This document shows positions 1 through 12,593 of a stretch of 64,000 nucleotides of DNA, piece after piece; within the stretch, counting starts at the first letter, position 1, and every line of letters starts with the position of its first letter. The DNA lies in contig NZ_CP044972.1 of NCBI RefSeq assembly GCF_010104355.1, forward strand, positions 4,206,001 through 4,270,000, given 5' to 3'. Position numbers and translations under genes: made by a program. This DNA comes from Hydrogenophaga sp. PBL-H3 (GTDB lineage Bacteria; Pseudomonadota; Gammaproteobacteria; Burkholderiales; Burkholderiaceae_C). The notes under the pieces are model-generated. The model ran no database searches and had not been told where the DNA came from. It saw only the letters and a list, made by a program, of their open reading frames with translations.

Positions 1-104
1 TTCAGACCGAAGTCACCAAACGCGACGGTGGCGCCGCTGGTGGCGACACCGGTATTGCGGCCTTTTTGTTCCTTGCGGAATTTGCGGCGAGCAGGTTGCA
101 ACAT
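1..104 (-). CDS. rplP: 50S ribosomal protein L16, N-terminal part (cut by window edge)
   Basis: Large-subunit protein of the tRNA/peptidyl-transferase region. Only the first 34 codons are in the window; the product begins [16 protein letters not shown], the basic N-terminus typical of L16. The ATG is at 104, two bases after the rpsC stop, and a GGAG Shine-Dalgarno lies inside the last rpsC codons, so the two genes are translationally linked. The position after rpsC is the usual S10-operon order, and rpmC and rpsQ would be expected to follow outside the window. Confidence 0.95.
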   Translation of the reverse strand, partial: MLQPARRKFRKEQKGRNTGVATSGATVAFGDFGL

Positions 105-106
105 GG

Positions 107-985
107 TTATTCTCCTTTGCCGTCCGCAGCTGCAGATGCGGGCGCGGCGTCTTTGCGAACGCGCTTAACGGCGGGTTTGGTTTCGGTTCCGGTCGTGGCT
201 TCGGCAGGCTTGTCGCTGCCATCGGCCGGAGCAGCGTTCGCACCGGGGCGACGAACCGCAGCGCGAGCAGGAGGACCTGCAGGACGCTCACGGCGCGGAC
301 CACGTGGGCGGCGCTCTTCTTCAACACGGGGCTCGGCGGCCACGGGCGCATCGTTGCGGCCCAGGGTGTCGCCCTTGTAGACCCAGACCTTGACACCAAT
401 GATGCCGTAGGTGGTCTTGGCTTCGGACGTACCGTAGTCGATGTCTGCACGCAGGGTGTGAAGTGGCACGCGACCTTCGCGGTACCACTCGCAACGGGCG
501 ATCTCGATGCCGTTCAGGCGACCCGACGACATGATCTTGATGCCCTGTGCGCCCAGGCGCATCGCGTTCTGCATGGCGCGCTTCATGGCGCGGCGGAACA
601 TGATGCGTTTTTCGAGCTGTTGCGTGATGCTGTCGGCGATCAGCTTGGCATCGATCTCGGGCTTGCGCACTTCTTCGATGTTGACCGCAACCGGCACGCC
701 CAGCTTGGCGGCCAGTTCTTTCTTCAGCTTCTCGATGTCTTCGCCCTTCTTGCCGATCACCACGCCCGGACGTGCCGAGTAAATGGTGATGCGGGCGTTC
801 TTGGCAGGACGCTCGATCACGACGCGCGAAACGGCGGCGTTCTTCAGCTTGCCCTTGAGGTACTCACGCACCTTGATGTCTTCGGCCAGCATGCCGGCGA
901 AGTCACGGTTGCTCGCGTACCAGCGGCTGGCCCAGTTGCGCGAAACGGCGAGGCGGAACCCGGTGGGGTTGATTTTTTGTCCCAT
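107..985 (-). CDS. rpsC: 30S ribosomal protein S3 with long C-terminal tail
   Basis: Small-subunit protein S3, part of the mRNA entry tunnel. It is 292 residues against about 233 in E. coli. The KH domain core ([16 protein letters not shown], about residues 75-92) and the C-terminal S3 domain are intact up to about residue 212. The remaining ~80 residues are a low-complexity Ala/Pro/Arg/Glu tail. Such tails occur in S3 of Burkholderiales, so I read this as a lineage trait and not a misassembly. ATG start at 985, 15 bases after rplV. Confidence 0.97.
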   Translation of the reverse strand: MGQKINPTGFRLAVSRNWASRWYASNRDFAGMLAEDIKVREYLKGKLKNAAVSRVVIERPAKNARITIYSARPGVVIGKKGEDIEKLKKELAAKLGVPVAVNIEEVRKPEIDAKLIADSITQQLEKRIMFRRAMKRAMQNAMRLGAQGIKIMSSGRLNGIEIARCEWYREGRVPLHTLRADIDYGTSEAKTTYGIIGVKVWVYKGDTLGRNDAPVAAEPRVEEERRPRGPRRERPAGPPARAAVRRPGANAAPADGSDKPAEATTGTETKPAVKRVRKDAAPASAAADGKGE

Positions 986-1000
986 ATTCCTGTGACCTCT

Positions 1001-1330
1001 TCAGTTGCCAACCGTCACGTAGATGTGACACGTGGGTTTGCTGATGCGGTTGCCGCGGCCTTTGGCGCGGGCCGAGAAGCGCTTGAGCGTGGTGCCTTGC
1101 TCGACGTAGATGGTCGTGACCTTCAGTTCGTCGATATCGGCGCCGTCGTTGTGTTCAGCATTGGCGATGGCGGACTCAAGAGCTTTCTTGACGATGCCAG
1201 CGGCCTTCTTCTGCGTGAACGCCAGGATGTTGAGGGCCTGGTCGACTTTTTTGCCGCGAATCAGGTCGGCAACCAGTCGGCCTTTGTCGACCGAGAGGCG
1301 AACGCCTCGAACGATTGAACGGGTTTCCAT
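1001..1330 (-). CDS. rplV: 50S ribosomal protein L22
   Basis: L22 lines the polypeptide exit tunnel. The 109-residue length and the C-terminal hairpin with [13 protein letters not shown] are normal for the family. ATG start at 1330, nine bases after the rpsS stop. It lies in S10-operon order between rpsS and rpsC and is presumably co-transcribed from the promoter ahead of rplC. Confidence 0.97.
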   Translation of the reverse strand: METRSIVRGVRLSVDKGRLVADLIRGKKVDQALNILAFTQKKAAGIVKKALESAIANAEHNDGADIDELKVTTIYVEQGTTLKRFSARAKGRGNRISKPTCHIYVTVGN

Positions 1331-1339
1331 GGTTGTTCC

Positions 1340-1615
1340 TTACTTCTTCGCTTTTTTGTCGGCCGGATGGCCTTTGAACGTGCGCGTCAGCGAAAACTCG
1401 CCGAGCTTGTGTCCAACCATCTGATCGGTGATGTACACGGGCACGTGCTGCTTGCCGTTGTGCACGGCAATGGTCAGGCCGATGAAATCGGGCAGGATCA
1501 TCGAGCGACGCGACCAGGTCTTGACGGGCTTTTTGTCCTTGGTGGACACGGCCTTTTCCACTTTGGCCATCAGGTGATGGTCAACGAAAGGGCCTTTTTT
1601 CAGTGAGCGAGTCAT
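1340..1615 (-). CDS. rpsS: 30S ribosomal protein S19
   Basis: S19 sits in the head of the 30S subunit next to S13. It has 91 residues, starts [15 protein letters not shown], and carries the typical [14 protein letters not shown] and [14 protein letters not shown] stretches. Start ATG at 1615. It is 12 bases downstream of rplB and nine upstream of rplV in the S10 operon. Confidence 0.97.
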   Translation of the reverse strand: MTRSLKKGPFVDHHLMAKVEKAVSTKDKKPVKTWSRRSMILPDFIGLTIAVHNGKQHVPVYITDQMVGHKLGEFSLTRTFKGHPADKKAKK

Positions 1616-1627
1616 GTTGTCAACCCT

Positions 1628-2452
1628 TTACTTCTTGCGACGCGAGACGATCATCGACTGCGTGCGGCGGTTGTTGCGGGTGCGGTAGCCCTTGGTCAGG
1701 TTGCCCCACGGATCCACCGGAGCGCGGCCTTCGCCGGTCTTGCCTTCACCACCACCGTGCGGGTGGTCGATCGGGTTCATCGCGGTACCGCGAACGGTCG
1801 GGCGAATGCCCATGTGACGCTTTACACCAGCCTTGCCCAACTGGCGCAGGCTGTGTTCCTGGTTGGACACTTCGCCGATGGTGGCGCGGCAATCCACGTG
1901 GACCTTGCGGACCTCGCCGGAACGCATGCGGACCTGGGCGTAGATGCCTTCGCGAGCAAGCAGCACGGCCGAGGCGCCGGCGGAACGGGCGATTTGTGCG
2001 CCCTTGCCGACCTGCAACTCGATGCAGTGGATGGTCGAGCCGACCGGGATGTTGCGGATCGGCAGGGTGTTGCCCACGCGGATCGGCGACTCCGAGCCGG
2101 ACAGCAGGGTTGCGCCCACCTCAACGCCACGCGGGGCGATGATGTAGCGACGCTCGCCGTCGGCGTAGCACACCAGCGCAATGTGCGCAGTGCGGTTCGG
2201 GTCGTACTCGATGCGTTCGACCTTGGCCGGAATGCCATCCTTGTTGCGACGGAAATCGACAACGCGGTAGTGGTGCTTGTGACCACCGCCCTTGTGGCGG
2301 GTGGTGATGTGGCCGTTGTTGTTGCGGCCTGCTTTCTGGAACTGGGGTTCCAGCAGCGGCGCGTAGCCTTCACCCTTGTGCAGGTGGTCACGCGTCACCT
2401 TCACCATGCCACGACGGCCTGGTGAGGTGGGTTTCATCTTGATGACTGCCAT
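1628..2452 (-). CDS. rplB: 50S ribosomal protein L2
   Basis: L2 is a primary 23S rRNA binder needed for subunit association and peptidyl transfer. It has 274 residues, the usual length. The conserved [16 protein letters not shown] segment near residues 223-238 contains the functionally important His. Only two bases separate its ATG (2452) from the rplW stop, so translational coupling is likely. Confidence 0.97.
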   Translation of the reverse strand: MAVIKMKPTSPGRRGMVKVTRDHLHKGEGYAPLLEPQFQKAGRNNNGHITTRHKGGGHKHHYRVVDFRRNKDGIPAKVERIEYDPNRTAHIALVCYADGERRYIIAPRGVEVGATLLSGSESPIRVGNTLPIRNIPVGSTIHCIELQVGKGAQIARSAGASAVLLAREGIYAQVRMRSGEVRKVHVDCRATIGEVSNQEHSLRQLGKAGVKRHMGIRPTVRGTAMNPIDHPHGGGEGKTGEGRAPVDPWGNLTKGYRTRNNRRTQSMIVSRRKK

Positions 2453-2454
2453 GA

Positions 2455-2769
2455 TTAAACGCCCTCCCCGCCGAAGTTCAGCTCTTGACCCGGCATGAGG
2501 GTCACATACGCTTTGCGAACGTGGTCGCGACGACCCACGGTCTTGCCAAAGCGTTTGGCCTTGCCCTTTTGGTTGAGCACGGAAACGCCCTTGACCTGTA
2601 CCTTGAACATCAGTTCAACAGCGGCCTTGATCTCGGGCTTGGAAGCATCGCGCAACACCTTGAACATCACGGCATTGGTCTGCTCGGCTACTTGAGTGGC
2701 CTTCTCGGACACGATGGGTGCCACGAGGACCTGCATCAGGCGGCCTTCGTCGTATTTTGTGACGCTCAT
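2455..2769 (-). CDS. rplW: 50S ribosomal protein L23
   Basis: L23 lies at the exit of the peptide tunnel and is the docking site for trigger factor and SRP. It has 104 residues; the [10 protein letters not shown] motif near the N-terminus and the [13 protein letters not shown] segment are diagnostic. The start overlaps the rplD stop by four bases (ATGA), indicating coupled translation. Confidence 0.97.
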   Translation of the reverse strand: MSVTKYDEGRLMQVLVAPIVSEKATQVAEQTNAVMFKVLRDASKPEIKAAVELMFKVQVKGVSVLNQKGKAKRFGKTVGRRDHVRKAYVTLMPGQELNFGGEGV

Positions 2770-3386
2770 GCGAACATCTCCTTGAGCTGGTCGATCGCCG
2801 CCTTGGTGACGATGACCTTCTTGTAATGCACCAGCGACAGCGGATCGGCGTAACGCGGCTCGACCACCAGCACGTTGGGCAGGTTGCGCGAGGCGAGGTA
2901 CAGGTTCTCGTCGACTTCTTCGGCGATCACCAGAACCGATTGCAGGTTCATGGCCTTGAACTTGTCGGCCAGCTGCTTGGTCTTGGGCGAGTCCACTTTC
3001 ATGGAGTCGACCACGGCCAGACGGCCTTCACGCACCAGCTGCGAGAAGATGGAGGCCATGCCGGCGCGGTACATCTTCTTGTTGATCTTCTGGGTGAAGT
3101 TCTCGTCGGGGCTGTTCGGGAAAATCCGACCACCGCCACGCCACAGAGGCGAAGACGTCATACCAGCGCGGGCGCGGCCCGTGCCTTTTTGCTTGAACGG
3201 CTTCTTGGTCGAGTGCTTGACCATCTGGCGGTCTTTTTGTGCACGCGTGCCTTGACGGGCGTTCGCCTGGTAGGCCACCACGAGTTGGTGGATCAGGGCT
3301 TCGTTGTAATCGCGACCAAACACGGTCTCAGGCACGTCCACGTTGGACGATGACTGACCCTGGTCGTTCAGGAGTTCAACTTGCAT
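2766..3386 (-). CDS. rplD: 50S ribosomal protein L4
   Basis: L4 is an exit-tunnel protein; in E. coli it also represses its own operon. It has 206 residues, with the tunnel-loop region [14 protein letters not shown] near residues 63-76. Its ATG shares one base with the rplC stop (TGATG), and its stop overlaps the rplW start. The E. coli-type S10 leader that L4 binds was not recognised here: rpsJ lies upstream of the promoter at 4212-4240 and is not first in this transcript. Confidence 0.97.
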   Translation of the reverse strand: MQVELLNDQGQSSSNVDVPETVFGRDYNEALIHQLVVAYQANARQGTRAQKDRQMVKHSTKKPFKQKGTGRARAGMTSSPLWRGGGRIFPNSPDENFTQKINKKMYRAGMASIFSQLVREGRLAVVDSMKVDSPKTKQLADKFKAMNLQSVLVIAEEVDENLYLASRNLPNVLVVEPRYADPLSLVHYKKVIVTKAAIDQLKEMFA

Positions 3387-4057
3387 CAGTTTGCTCCCTT
3401 GGATTTGGCCTTGATGGCTGGGCGCACGGTCAGGAAACCGCCGTTCGAGCCGGGCACAGCGCCACGGATCATGAGCAGTTGACGGGCTTCGTCCACGCGC
3501 ACGATGTCGAGGTTCTGGATGGTTTTGGTGTCATCACCCATGTGACCGGTCATCTTCTTGCCCGGAAACACGCGACCCGGATCCTGGGCCATGGAGATGG
3601 AACCTGGCACGTTGTGCGAACGGCTGTTGCCGTGCGACGCGCGCTGGGATTTGAAGTTGTGGCGCTTGATGGTGCCGGCGAAGCCTTTACCGATCGAGGT
3701 GCCTTGCACGTCAACCTTCTGGCCCACCGCGAAAATCGCGTTGGGGGCCACCACGGCACCGGGCTGGTACTGGGCAGCAACGTCAGAAGCGACGCGGAAT
3801 TCCTGGATGATCTCGCCCGCTTCAACACCGGCTTTGGCCAGGTGGCCCGCTTCGGGCTTGGTCACGCGGGAAGCGCGGCGGGCACCAAAGGTGACCTGCA
3901 GCGCATCGTAGCCATCATGGGCCAGGGTTTTGACCTGAGTCACGCGGTTGTTCGACACATCGACCACCGTGACAGGAACTGCGTCCCCGTCATCGGTGAA
4001 CAGGCGCATCATGCCCACCTTGCGACCCAACAACCCGAGGGAGTTGCTAAGACTCAT
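3386..4057 (-). CDS. rplC: 50S ribosomal protein L3
   Basis: L3 is an early 50S assembly protein near the peptidyl transferase centre. I chose the ATG at 4057 ([17 protein letters not shown]), giving 223 residues, because GGAGAA lies just upstream. A longer in-frame start at 4129 would add a non-conserved 24-residue leader. The centre [15 protein letters not shown] and [11 protein letters not shown] motifs are typical. It is preceded by a 225-base gap holding a strong promoter-like sequence. Confidence 0.96.
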   Translation of the reverse strand: MSLSNSLGLLGRKVGMMRLFTDDGDAVPVTVVDVSNNRVTQVKTLAHDGYDALQVTFGARRASRVTKPEAGHLAKAGVEAGEIIQEFRVASDVAAQYQPGAVVAPNAIFAVGQKVDVQGTSIGKGFAGTIKRHNFKSQRASHGNSRSHNVPGSISMAQDPGRVFPGKKMTGHMGDDTKTIQNLDIVRVDEARQLLMIRGAVPGSNGGFLTVRPAIKAKSKGAN

Positions 4058-4211
4058 TGTTTTCTCCGTTCCCGACTTCAATTGGCCGGGGCTGATGGTG
4101 CATCGACTCTCCCCGAAGGGCGCCGACACGTTTTAAAGGTACGACTTGCATCATTGACAAGCCGCATCGGCAAAGCCGAACTCCCCGGACCGAAATCCGG
4201 AAGAGCCTGCC

Positions 4212-4240
4212 AGTATAACCAGCAGGCTTTGTTTGTGCAA
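4212..4240 (-). promoter_or_regulatory. sigma70-type promoter of the S10 operon, upstream of rplC
   Basis: On the minus strand TTGCAC (4235-4240) is followed after exactly 17 bases by TATACT (4212-4217), close to the sigma70 consensus. Transcription would start near 4205, about 150 bases before the rplC ATG. It lies inside the rpsJ-rplC gap, so rpsJ belongs to the upstream str/tuf transcript and rplC opens a new one. The -10 lies in the loop of a small hairpin (AGCCTGC / GCAGGCT) around 4204-4229. Confidence 0.72.
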
Positions 4241-4282
4241 GCCGACCAGCGCATGGTGCGCCGACCGGCTTGAAAACCGCAA

Positions 4283-4597
4283 TTACTGCAGCTTGATTTC
4301 GACGTCCACGCCAGCCGGCAGGTCGAGCTTCATCAGGGCGTCAACCGTTTTGTCGGTCGGGTCCACGATGTCCATCAGACGCTGGTGCGTGCGGATTTCG
4401 AGCTGGTCGCGGCTGGTCTTGTTGACGTGTGGCGAACGCAGGATGTCGAAGCGCTTCATGCGGGTCGGCAGAGGCACTGGGCCCTTGACGATCGCGCCGG
4501 TGCGCTTGGCGGTGTCGACGATCTCGGCGGCAGAGCTGTCGATCAGTTTGTAGTCAAACGCTTTCAGGCGGATGCGGATTTTCTGCTTGGTAGACAT
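4283..4597 (-). CDS. rpsJ: 30S ribosomal protein S10
   Basis: S10 is a 30S head protein and the NusE partner in antitermination. It has 104 residues, with [21 protein letters not shown] near the N-terminus and the [12 protein letters not shown] motif. Its ATG is nine bases after the tuf stop, so it is read with tuf. A 225-base gap with its own promoter separates it from rplC; in E. coli rpsJ instead opens the S10 operon. Confidence 0.97.
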   Translation of the reverse strand: MSTKQKIRIRLKAFDYKLIDSSAAEIVDTAKRTGAIVKGPVPLPTRMKRFDILRSPHVNKTSRDQLEIRTHQRLMDIVDPTDKTVDALMKLDLPAGVDVEIKLQ

Positions 4598-4606
4598 GTC
4601 CGCTCC

Positions 4607-5797
<1,191 letters not shown>

Positions 5798-5836
5798 TTT
5801 TCAATTCCTAAAGAACAAACCCGTGTCACGGTTTAA

Positions 5837-5897
5837 GGTCTGCATCACACTGCTGGTTCGCCCCGCACGGGGACAGGGCGGCGCGTGATCGCAGACC
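5837..5897 (-). other. Stem-loop in the fusA-tuf intercistronic gap
   Basis: GGTCTGC at 5837-5843 pairs with GCAGACC at 5891-5897; the stem continues with TCAC (5845-5848) and GTGA (5885-5888), and a small CCCCG-CA-CGGGG hairpin lies inside. No T-tract follows, so this is not a rho-independent terminator. It could act in mRNA processing or in differential tuf expression. Pairing is seen in the sequence; function is inference. Confidence 0.5.
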
Positions 5898-5907
5898 GGC
5901 TAAAAAC

Positions 5908-8010
<2,103 letters not shown>

Positions 8011-8032
8011 GGAAATACTCCGAAAAGGGATC

Positions 8033-8067
8033 GAGCCCGCCACCCTTGGAACAAGGGATGCGGGCTC
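8033..8067 (-). other. Strong hairpin in the rpsG-fusA gap
   Basis: GAGCCCGC (8033-8040) and GCGGGCTC (8060-8067) are perfect inverted repeats, with CCCTTG/CAAGGG pairing inside. In the mRNA it stands 22 bases before the fusA ATG, with the Shine-Dalgarno after it. No U-run follows, so an RNA-processing or translation-control role is more likely than termination (inference). Confidence 0.55.
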
Positions 8068-8102
8068 TCGGTTCTGGATGCTCTAAGGGGCGGTGGCCCG
8101 GA

Positions 8103-8573
8103 TCAGAAGCGGAAGTGGCTGAAGGCCTTGTTGGCCTCGGCCATGCGGTGCACTTCATCGCGCTTTTTCATGGCGCCGCCACGGCCTTCGGTGGCTTCAA
8201 TCAGTTCGTTCGCCAGGCGCAGGGCCATGGACTTTTCGCTGCGCTTGCGCGCGGCTTCCTTGATCCAGCGCATGGAGAGCGCCAGACGACGGACAGGGCG
8301 CACTTCAACGGGCACCTGGTAGTTGGCGCCACCAACACGGCGGGACTTCACTTCCACCATGGGCTTGACGTTGTTGATGGCGACCGAGAAGATTTCGACA
8401 GGGTCTTTGCCGCTCTTCTTCTCGATCTGCTCCAGCGCGCCATAAATGATGCGCTCGGCGACAGCTTTCTTGCCGCCTTCCATGATCACGTTCATGAACT
8501 TGGAGAGCTCGACATTGCCGAACTTGGGATCCGGCAGGATTTCACGTTTAGGGACTTCGCGACGACGTGGCAT
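8103..8573 (-). CDS. rpsG: 30S ribosomal protein S7
   Basis: S7 organises the 30S head and, in E. coli, represses the str operon by binding the rpsL-rpsG intercistronic RNA. It has 156 residues, starting [32 protein letters not shown] and the basic C-terminus are typical. Its ATG follows GAGGTG. The 157-base gap to rpsL is long for this operon and contains a stem-loop. Confidence 0.97.
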   Translation of the reverse strand: MPRRREVPKREILPDPKFGNVELSKFMNVIMEGGKKAVAERIIYGALEQIEKKSGKDPVEIFSVAINNVKPMVEVKSRRVGGANYQVPVEVRPVRRLALSMRWIKEAARKRSEKSMALRLANELIEATEGRGGAMKKRDEVHRMAEANKAFSHFRF

Positions 8574-8645
8574 TTTTTCACCTCATATTGCTTCAGTTGG
8601 CGCCTTGGCAGACACCGCGGAGGTCATTGGAACCCCCACTTACTC

Positions 8646-8676
8646 GACCCACACGGACAATTCCGTGCTTGGGGTC
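8646..8676 (-). promoter_or_regulatory. Stem-loop between rpsL and rpsG, possible S7 control site
   Basis: CACGGA (8652-8657) and TCCGTG (8662-8667) form a perfect stem with a 4-base loop. Outer GACCC (8646-8650) and GGGTC (8672-8676) extend it with an asymmetric internal loop. In E. coli S7 binds the same intercistronic region to repress translation; whether this RNA does so is inference from position. Confidence 0.4.
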
Positions 8677-8730
8677 ACTACGCTGATTCACCGCGCCACG
8701 CGGGAAACAGCACCTTGAATTCAAACCAGA

Positions 8731-9108
8731 TTACTTGGCCTTGGGCTTCTTCGCACCGTACTTGGAGCGCGACTGCTTGCGGTCTTTCACGCCTTGCAAG
8801 TCGAGCGAGCCACGCACGATGTGATAACGCACACCGGGCAAGTCCTTGACACGACCACCGCGAACCAGCACGACGCTGTGTTCCTGGAGGTTGTGGCCTT
8901 CGCCGCCGATGTAGGAGATCACCTCAAAACCGTTGGTCAGGCGCACTTTGGCGACTTTACGCAGAGCGGAGTTGGGCTTCTTGGGGGTCGTGGTGTACAC
9001 ACGGGTGCACACACCGCGACGCTGCGGAGAGTTTTCCATGGCCGGGCTCTTGGATTTGGTCTTTTCGACCTCCCGGCCGTGGCGCACGAGTTGATTGATG
9101 GTTGGCAT
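8731..9108 (-). CDS. rpsL: 30S ribosomal protein S12
   Basis: Decoding-centre protein, 125 residues; the start [12 protein letters not shown] at 9108 is unambiguous and AGGGACG lies upstream. The streptomycin-site segment reads [15 protein letters not shown], with the Lys-43 equivalent kept, so no classic resistance substitution is visible. First gene of the str operon; promoter at 9179-9207. Confidence 0.98.
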   Translation of the reverse strand: MPTINQLVRHGREVEKTKSKSPAMENSPQRRGVCTRVYTTTPKKPNSALRKVAKVRLTNGFEVISYIGGEGHNLQEHSVVLVRGGRVKDLPGVRYHIVRGSLDLQGVKDRKQSRSKYGAKKPKAK

Positions 9109-9153
9109 TGAAAACGTCCCTAAACGTTTGAAAAAAGCGAAAACGGAAAGCTC

Positions 9154-9207
9154 TTCGGAAAATTCCGAAAAGCCCGCTAATGTAGCACGGGGGTGGCACC
9201 CTGGCAA
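9154..9207 (-). promoter_or_regulatory. str operon promoter with palindrome in the leader
   Basis: TTGCCA (9202-9207), 17 bases, then TACATT (9179-9184) forms a sigma70-like promoter firing toward rpsL, with a predicted start near 9172. Just downstream, 9154-9169 is a 16-base palindrome (TTCGGAA-AA-TTCCGAA) at the very 5' end of the leader. It could be an operator or an mRNA 5' hairpin. Hexamers and palindrome are seen; function is inferred. Confidence 0.65.
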
Positions 9208-9224
9208 TGCAGGGGCCGGTTGTG

Positions 9225-10406
9225 TCACTGAATCCAGAGGCGGATGGCGTCCCAGGCGCGGCCGAATACGCCGCTTTCTTCCACCGTGTCCATGACGACC
9301 AGGGGAATGTCGGCCACTTTCGTGCCGCTGGCCAGGCTCACGCGCAGCGTGCCCAGAGCGTCACCGCGGTTGAGCGGTGCCACCAGGGGGTCAGGGCGGA
9401 CCACCTCAGTCTTGAGCTTGGCGCCTTCGCCCGCCGGCACGGAAACGACCACGCCTTCAGGACGCCCGAGGCGCACTTGTTCGGCTTTGCCCTTCCAGAC
9501 CCGCGGTGTGGCCACGGGTTGGCCCGCAGGAAACAGGCGCACGGCGTCAAAGGCCGTGTAGCCCCAGTTCAGGAGCTTCTGGGTTTCGGCTGCGCGGGCG
9601 TTTTCGCTGGATGCACCCAGCAGGATGCTGATGAGGCGTCGCTGGCCTTGTGCGCCCTCGCCCAGGCCAGGCACCTGGCGGCGTGCGGTTGCTACCAGGC
9701 AATAACCGGCCGCGCTGGTGTGACCCGTCTTCAAGCCGTCGACGCTGGGATCGCGAAACAACAGGAGGTTGCGGTTGGTGTCGTTGGTCGCCGGCGTGCC
9801 GGGGTAGCGGTATCGCTGGATCGCGTAGTACGGAACGTATTGCGGGAAGTCGGTCATCAGGCGGTTGGCCAGGGTGGCCAGATCGCGGGCGGTGGTGGTG
9901 TGCCCCGCTTCGGTCAAGCCTTCCGCGTTGCGATAGCCGGTCGCCGTCATGCCCAGGGATTTGGCCTGAGCGTTCATGAGCTCCACAAAACGCTCCACCG
10001 AACCCGCCACGCCTTCGGCCAGGGCCACGGTGGCATCGTTACCCGACTGCACGATCATGCCTTTGATGAGGTCTTCCACCGGGACTTGCATCTTGGGGTC
10101 GATGAACATGCGCGATCCGGGCATCTTCCAGGCGCGCTCGCTCACAGGCATGGTCTGCGTGAGGCTGATCTTGCCGGCCTTGAGGGCGTCAAAAACGATG
10201 TAGGCCGTCATCAGCTTGGTCAGCGATGCCGGCTCCACAGCCTGGTCGGGATTCATGGAGGCCAGAACCTGCCCGGACGTCACATCCATCAAGAGGTAAG
10301 CCTTGGCAGCCACCTCGGGGGCTTGGGGCATCTGGGCCGATGCGGGCAACGCCGAGCCAACGATCAGGCAGGCAGACAAGAGGAGAGAAGAAAGACGACG
10401 CAACAA
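9225..10406 (-). CDS. dacC: Serine-type D-Ala-D-Ala carboxypeptidase (PBP5/6 family)
   Basis: Periplasmic low-molecular-weight penicillin-binding protein trimming the terminal D-Ala of peptidoglycan stem peptides. It has 393 residues with a signal peptide (cleavage probably ASA|QM near residue 24). The active-site motifs are SLTK (61-64), SGN (121-123) and KTG (226-228). The C-terminal PBP5 domain and an amphipathic tail ending in WDAIRLWIQ suggest inner-membrane anchoring. The only sensible start is TTG (10406, or TTG at 10403) after AAGGA. The symbol could equally be dacA. It reads toward the str promoter with no visible terminator. Confidence 0.9.
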   Translation of the reverse strand: MLRRLSSLLLSACLIVGSALPASAQMPQAPEVAAKAYLLMDVTSGQVLASMNPDQAVEPASLTKLMTAYIVFDALKAGKISLTQTMPVSERAWKMPGSRMFIDPKMQVPVEDLIKGMIVQSGNDATVALAEGVAGSVERFVELMNAQAKSLGMTATGYRNAEGLTEAGHTTTARDLATLANRLMTDFPQYVPYYAIQRYRYPGTPATNDTNRNLLLFRDPSVDGLKTGHTSAAGYCLVATARRQVPGLGEGAQGQRRLISILLGASSENARAAETQKLLNWGYTAFDAVRLFPAGQPVATPRVWKGKAEQVRLGRPEGVVVSVPAGEGAKLKTEVVRPDPLVAPLNRGDALGTLRVSLASGTKVADIPLVVMDTVEESGVFGRAWDAIRLWIQ

Positions 10407-10451
10407 AATCCGGTCCTTAGAGGGGAATCAAAAAGAAAAGCCGGCGCGCCC

Positions 10452-11075
10452 TCAGGCGCGCAGGTGACGCAACACCAGTTCCCGCAACATCGGGAGCTGG
10501 CCGTGAAAAAAATGACCTCCACCCGGCACCACCAGCACTGGCAGCACCTGGGGCCTGGCCCAGTCCATCACGCTGGCCAGTGGGACAGTATCGTCCTGCT
10601 CCCCATGAACGACCAGGGTTCGGGTGTGGAGTTCCGCAGGAACGGGGGCGGCGTCGAATCGGCTGGTTGCCGTGCCGACGAGCACCAGGCGCTGGATGTC
10701 GCGCGAAGCATGCAGGTTCGCGGCAGCGTGGCTGGTGACAAAGGCCCCAAACGAGAAGCCTGCCAGACACAGCGGGCCCTCGGCCGCGTGAGCGGCGACC
10801 ACAGCCAGCAGGTCGTCGAGTTCACCACGACCTTCGTCGTACACGCCCTCGCTGGCGCCCACGCCCCTGAAATTGAACCGCACCGCTGTCCAGCCCGCCA
10901 ACACACTGGCCCGGGCCAGCGTTTGCACCACCTTGTTGGTCAGCGTGCCGCCATGCAGCGGATGGGGGTGCGCGATGACCGCGGTACCCCGCGCCGCACC
11001 ATCGGGCCGGTCAATGGCCAGCTCAATCTGCCCCGCAGGGCCAGCCATCGTCAAGCTTTCGGTCTGGGCGTTCAT
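10452..11075 (-). CDS. Alpha/beta hydrolase (YtfL/CocE-like small esterase family)
   Basis: Predicted cytoplasmic hydrolase of 207 residues starting at the ATG at 11075, preceded by AGGAG; an upstream in-frame start lacks a ribosome site. It shows HPHPLHGGT near residue 37 (oxyanion region), FRGVGASEG, the nucleophile elbow GFSFGAF (Ser), a late acidic residue in GEQDDTVP, and the C-terminal His in PGGGHFFHG. That completes a Ser-Asp-His triad. The substrate is unknown. The gene lies between the ferredoxin and dacC genes in the same direction. Confidence 0.8.
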   Translation of the reverse strand: MNAQTESLTMAGPAGQIELAIDRPDGAARGTAVIAHPHPLHGGTLTNKVVQTLARASVLAGWTAVRFNFRGVGASEGVYDEGRGELDDLLAVVAAHAAEGPLCLAGFSFGAFVTSHAAANLHASRDIQRLVLVGTATSRFDAAPVPAELHTRTLVVHGEQDDTVPLASVMDWARPQVLPVLVVPGGGHFFHGQLPMLRELVLRHLRA

Positions 11076-11126
11076 GCTCCTGCCTTGGGGTCTGGATTCA
11101 CCATGCAACGGGCAGACACCGGAGGC

Positions 11127-11465
11127 TCAGCGCCCCACATCGGACGGCGTCACCAGCCGCTGGACCACCACGCCATCGCGCAGATGCGACTGCACAATAT
11201 CATCAATGTCGTGCTCGTCAACGTAGCTGTACCAGACGGCTTCCGGGTAAACCACGGCGATCGGACCACCTGCACAGCGATCCAGGCAACCCGCCTTGTT
11301 CACGCGAACCTTGCCCGCGCCCAGAAGCCCCTGCGCCTTGGCCTGTGATTTACAGCGGTCGAATGCCGCCTGAGCATTGTGGTCGGCGCAGGAGGCTTCG
11401 CCGTTGTTCCGCTGATTGAGACAGAAGAAAATGTGGCGTTCGTAATAAGACTTGTTTTCACTCAT
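11127..11465 (-). CDS. Thioredoxin-like [2Fe-2S] ferredoxin
   Basis: Small (112 residues) Shethna/NuoE-like ferredoxin. Candidate cluster ligands are Cys15, Cys26, Cys60 and Cys64 (CLDRC), the spacing of thioredoxin-fold ferredoxins. The start overlaps the end of the VanZ-like gene by four bases (ATGA), so the two are coupled. The electron partner is unknown; placement near hemJ suggests but does not show a redox link. Confidence 0.85.
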   Translation of the reverse strand: MSENKSYYERHIFFCLNQRNNGEASCADHNAQAAFDRCKSQAKAQGLLGAGKVRVNKAGCLDRCAGGPIAVVYPEAVWYSYVDEHDIDDIVQSHLRDGVVVQRLVTPSDVGR

Positions 11466-12589
11466 AGATCGATTTTAGAGGTGTGCGAGGACACATACGT
11501 TGAGCGGGACACTGCCAGCAGGCCGAACACGAGTGCGGCAAAGGGCCACAACCAGCCCAGCCATTGGGACAAGCCGTGGAAACGGATGAATCGTCCCTGC
11601 TCCCAAGCCTCCAGAGACTGGGCGAAGTAGGGACTGATGGGCGCGCCATTAAGAAGGCTCAGCGACACCGCCAAGCACAACAGCATTACCACGTTGCACA
11701 TCCGGCGCGGCATGGCCACAAAAAGCACTCCCGCAACCAGGGTCGCAGCCAGGCCGAGCTGGGCTTGCGGCGTGATCCAGGCCCAGGCATGGTCAGGGCC
11801 GTAGGTCAGGGCAGCCGACAGGCCCGCCACGCACACGGCGCCGCCCAGCAGCAAACCGCAGAACACCAAACGACGAGCACGCGAACGCATGTCGGCATAG
11901 CCCATGAGGAGGGGAGCCAGCACGCTCAGACCAATGCAGAACGCCTCTGCCAGCGGACTCAGGGGAACGGGAGCGAACTCGCGCACAGGCACCCACTCCA
12001 GAAACGGCGTGTCGATCAGCAACGCGGTGAGGCCCGATTCAAGGCGGTCCCAGACATGACCAAGGCCGAATGGAACCGGTTGGGGATACAGCAGGGCAAA
12101 AGGCCACAGCGCCAGCAGCACAAGACTCCCGTGTGCCGAAGGCTCGAACCAGTTGGCGCGGATCTGGCTCCAGCGGCGCAGCGCTCCCAGGCGCTCGATC
12201 AACAGCGCCAGCGCCACCCCCAGGGCAGCGCCTGCGACGTTCAAAACCAGATCCACATTGGAAGACACCCGCATGGGCAGGTAGCTCTGCAACATTTCCA
12301 CCGCCAAGGACAGCAACGTCGGCAGACCCAGCGCCACCACCCACGACCAGCGGGCGGCTCCGGTGCCGGAGCGCTGCGATGCCAGCGCCAACAGGAATCC
12401 CAGCGGGGCATACCCGACCAAGTTGGAGGCAATGTCAAAGCCCGTCCAGTACTGGGGCAAAGGTGCCTGCAGGAACGCGAGCGGCACCACGCCCTGGTCG
12501 CGCCAGCCGGTGAACGGGTACAGGCTGGCGTACACCACCAGGCAGGCGAACAGAAACGCCAGCGGCCAGGCGGATGAGCGCGCATTCAA
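11462..12589 (-). CDS. VanZ-like multi-pass membrane protein
   Basis: 375-residue inner-membrane protein with about ten hydrophobic segments. The N-terminal half has the VanZ-like pattern (YPFTGWRD, NLVGYAPLGFLLAL, EMLQSYLPMR-SSNVDLVLNVAG). VanZ relatives are linked to teicoplanin tolerance and envelope functions, but the role here is unknown. The start is TTG at 12589, four bases after the hemJ stop; the nearby ATG at 12585 is out of frame. Confidence 0.75.
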   Translation of the reverse strand: MNARSSAWPLAFLFACLVVYASLYPFTGWRDQGVVPLAFLQAPLPQYWTGFDIASNLVGYAPLGFLLALASQRSGTGAARWSWVVALGLPTLLSLAVEMLQSYLPMRVSSNVDLVLNVAGAALGVALALLIERLGALRRWSQIRANWFEPSAHGSLVLLALWPFALLYPQPVPFGLGHVWDRLESGLTALLIDTPFLEWVPVREFAPVPLSPLAEAFCIGLSVLAPLLMGYADMRSRARRLVFCGLLLGGAVCVAGLSAALTYGPDHAWAWITPQAQLGLAATLVAGVLFVAMPRRMCNVVMLLCLAVSLSLLNGAPISPYFAQSLEAWEQGRFIRFHGLSQWLGWLWPFAALVFGLLAVSRSTYVSSHTSKIDL

Positions 12590-12593
12590 AACG

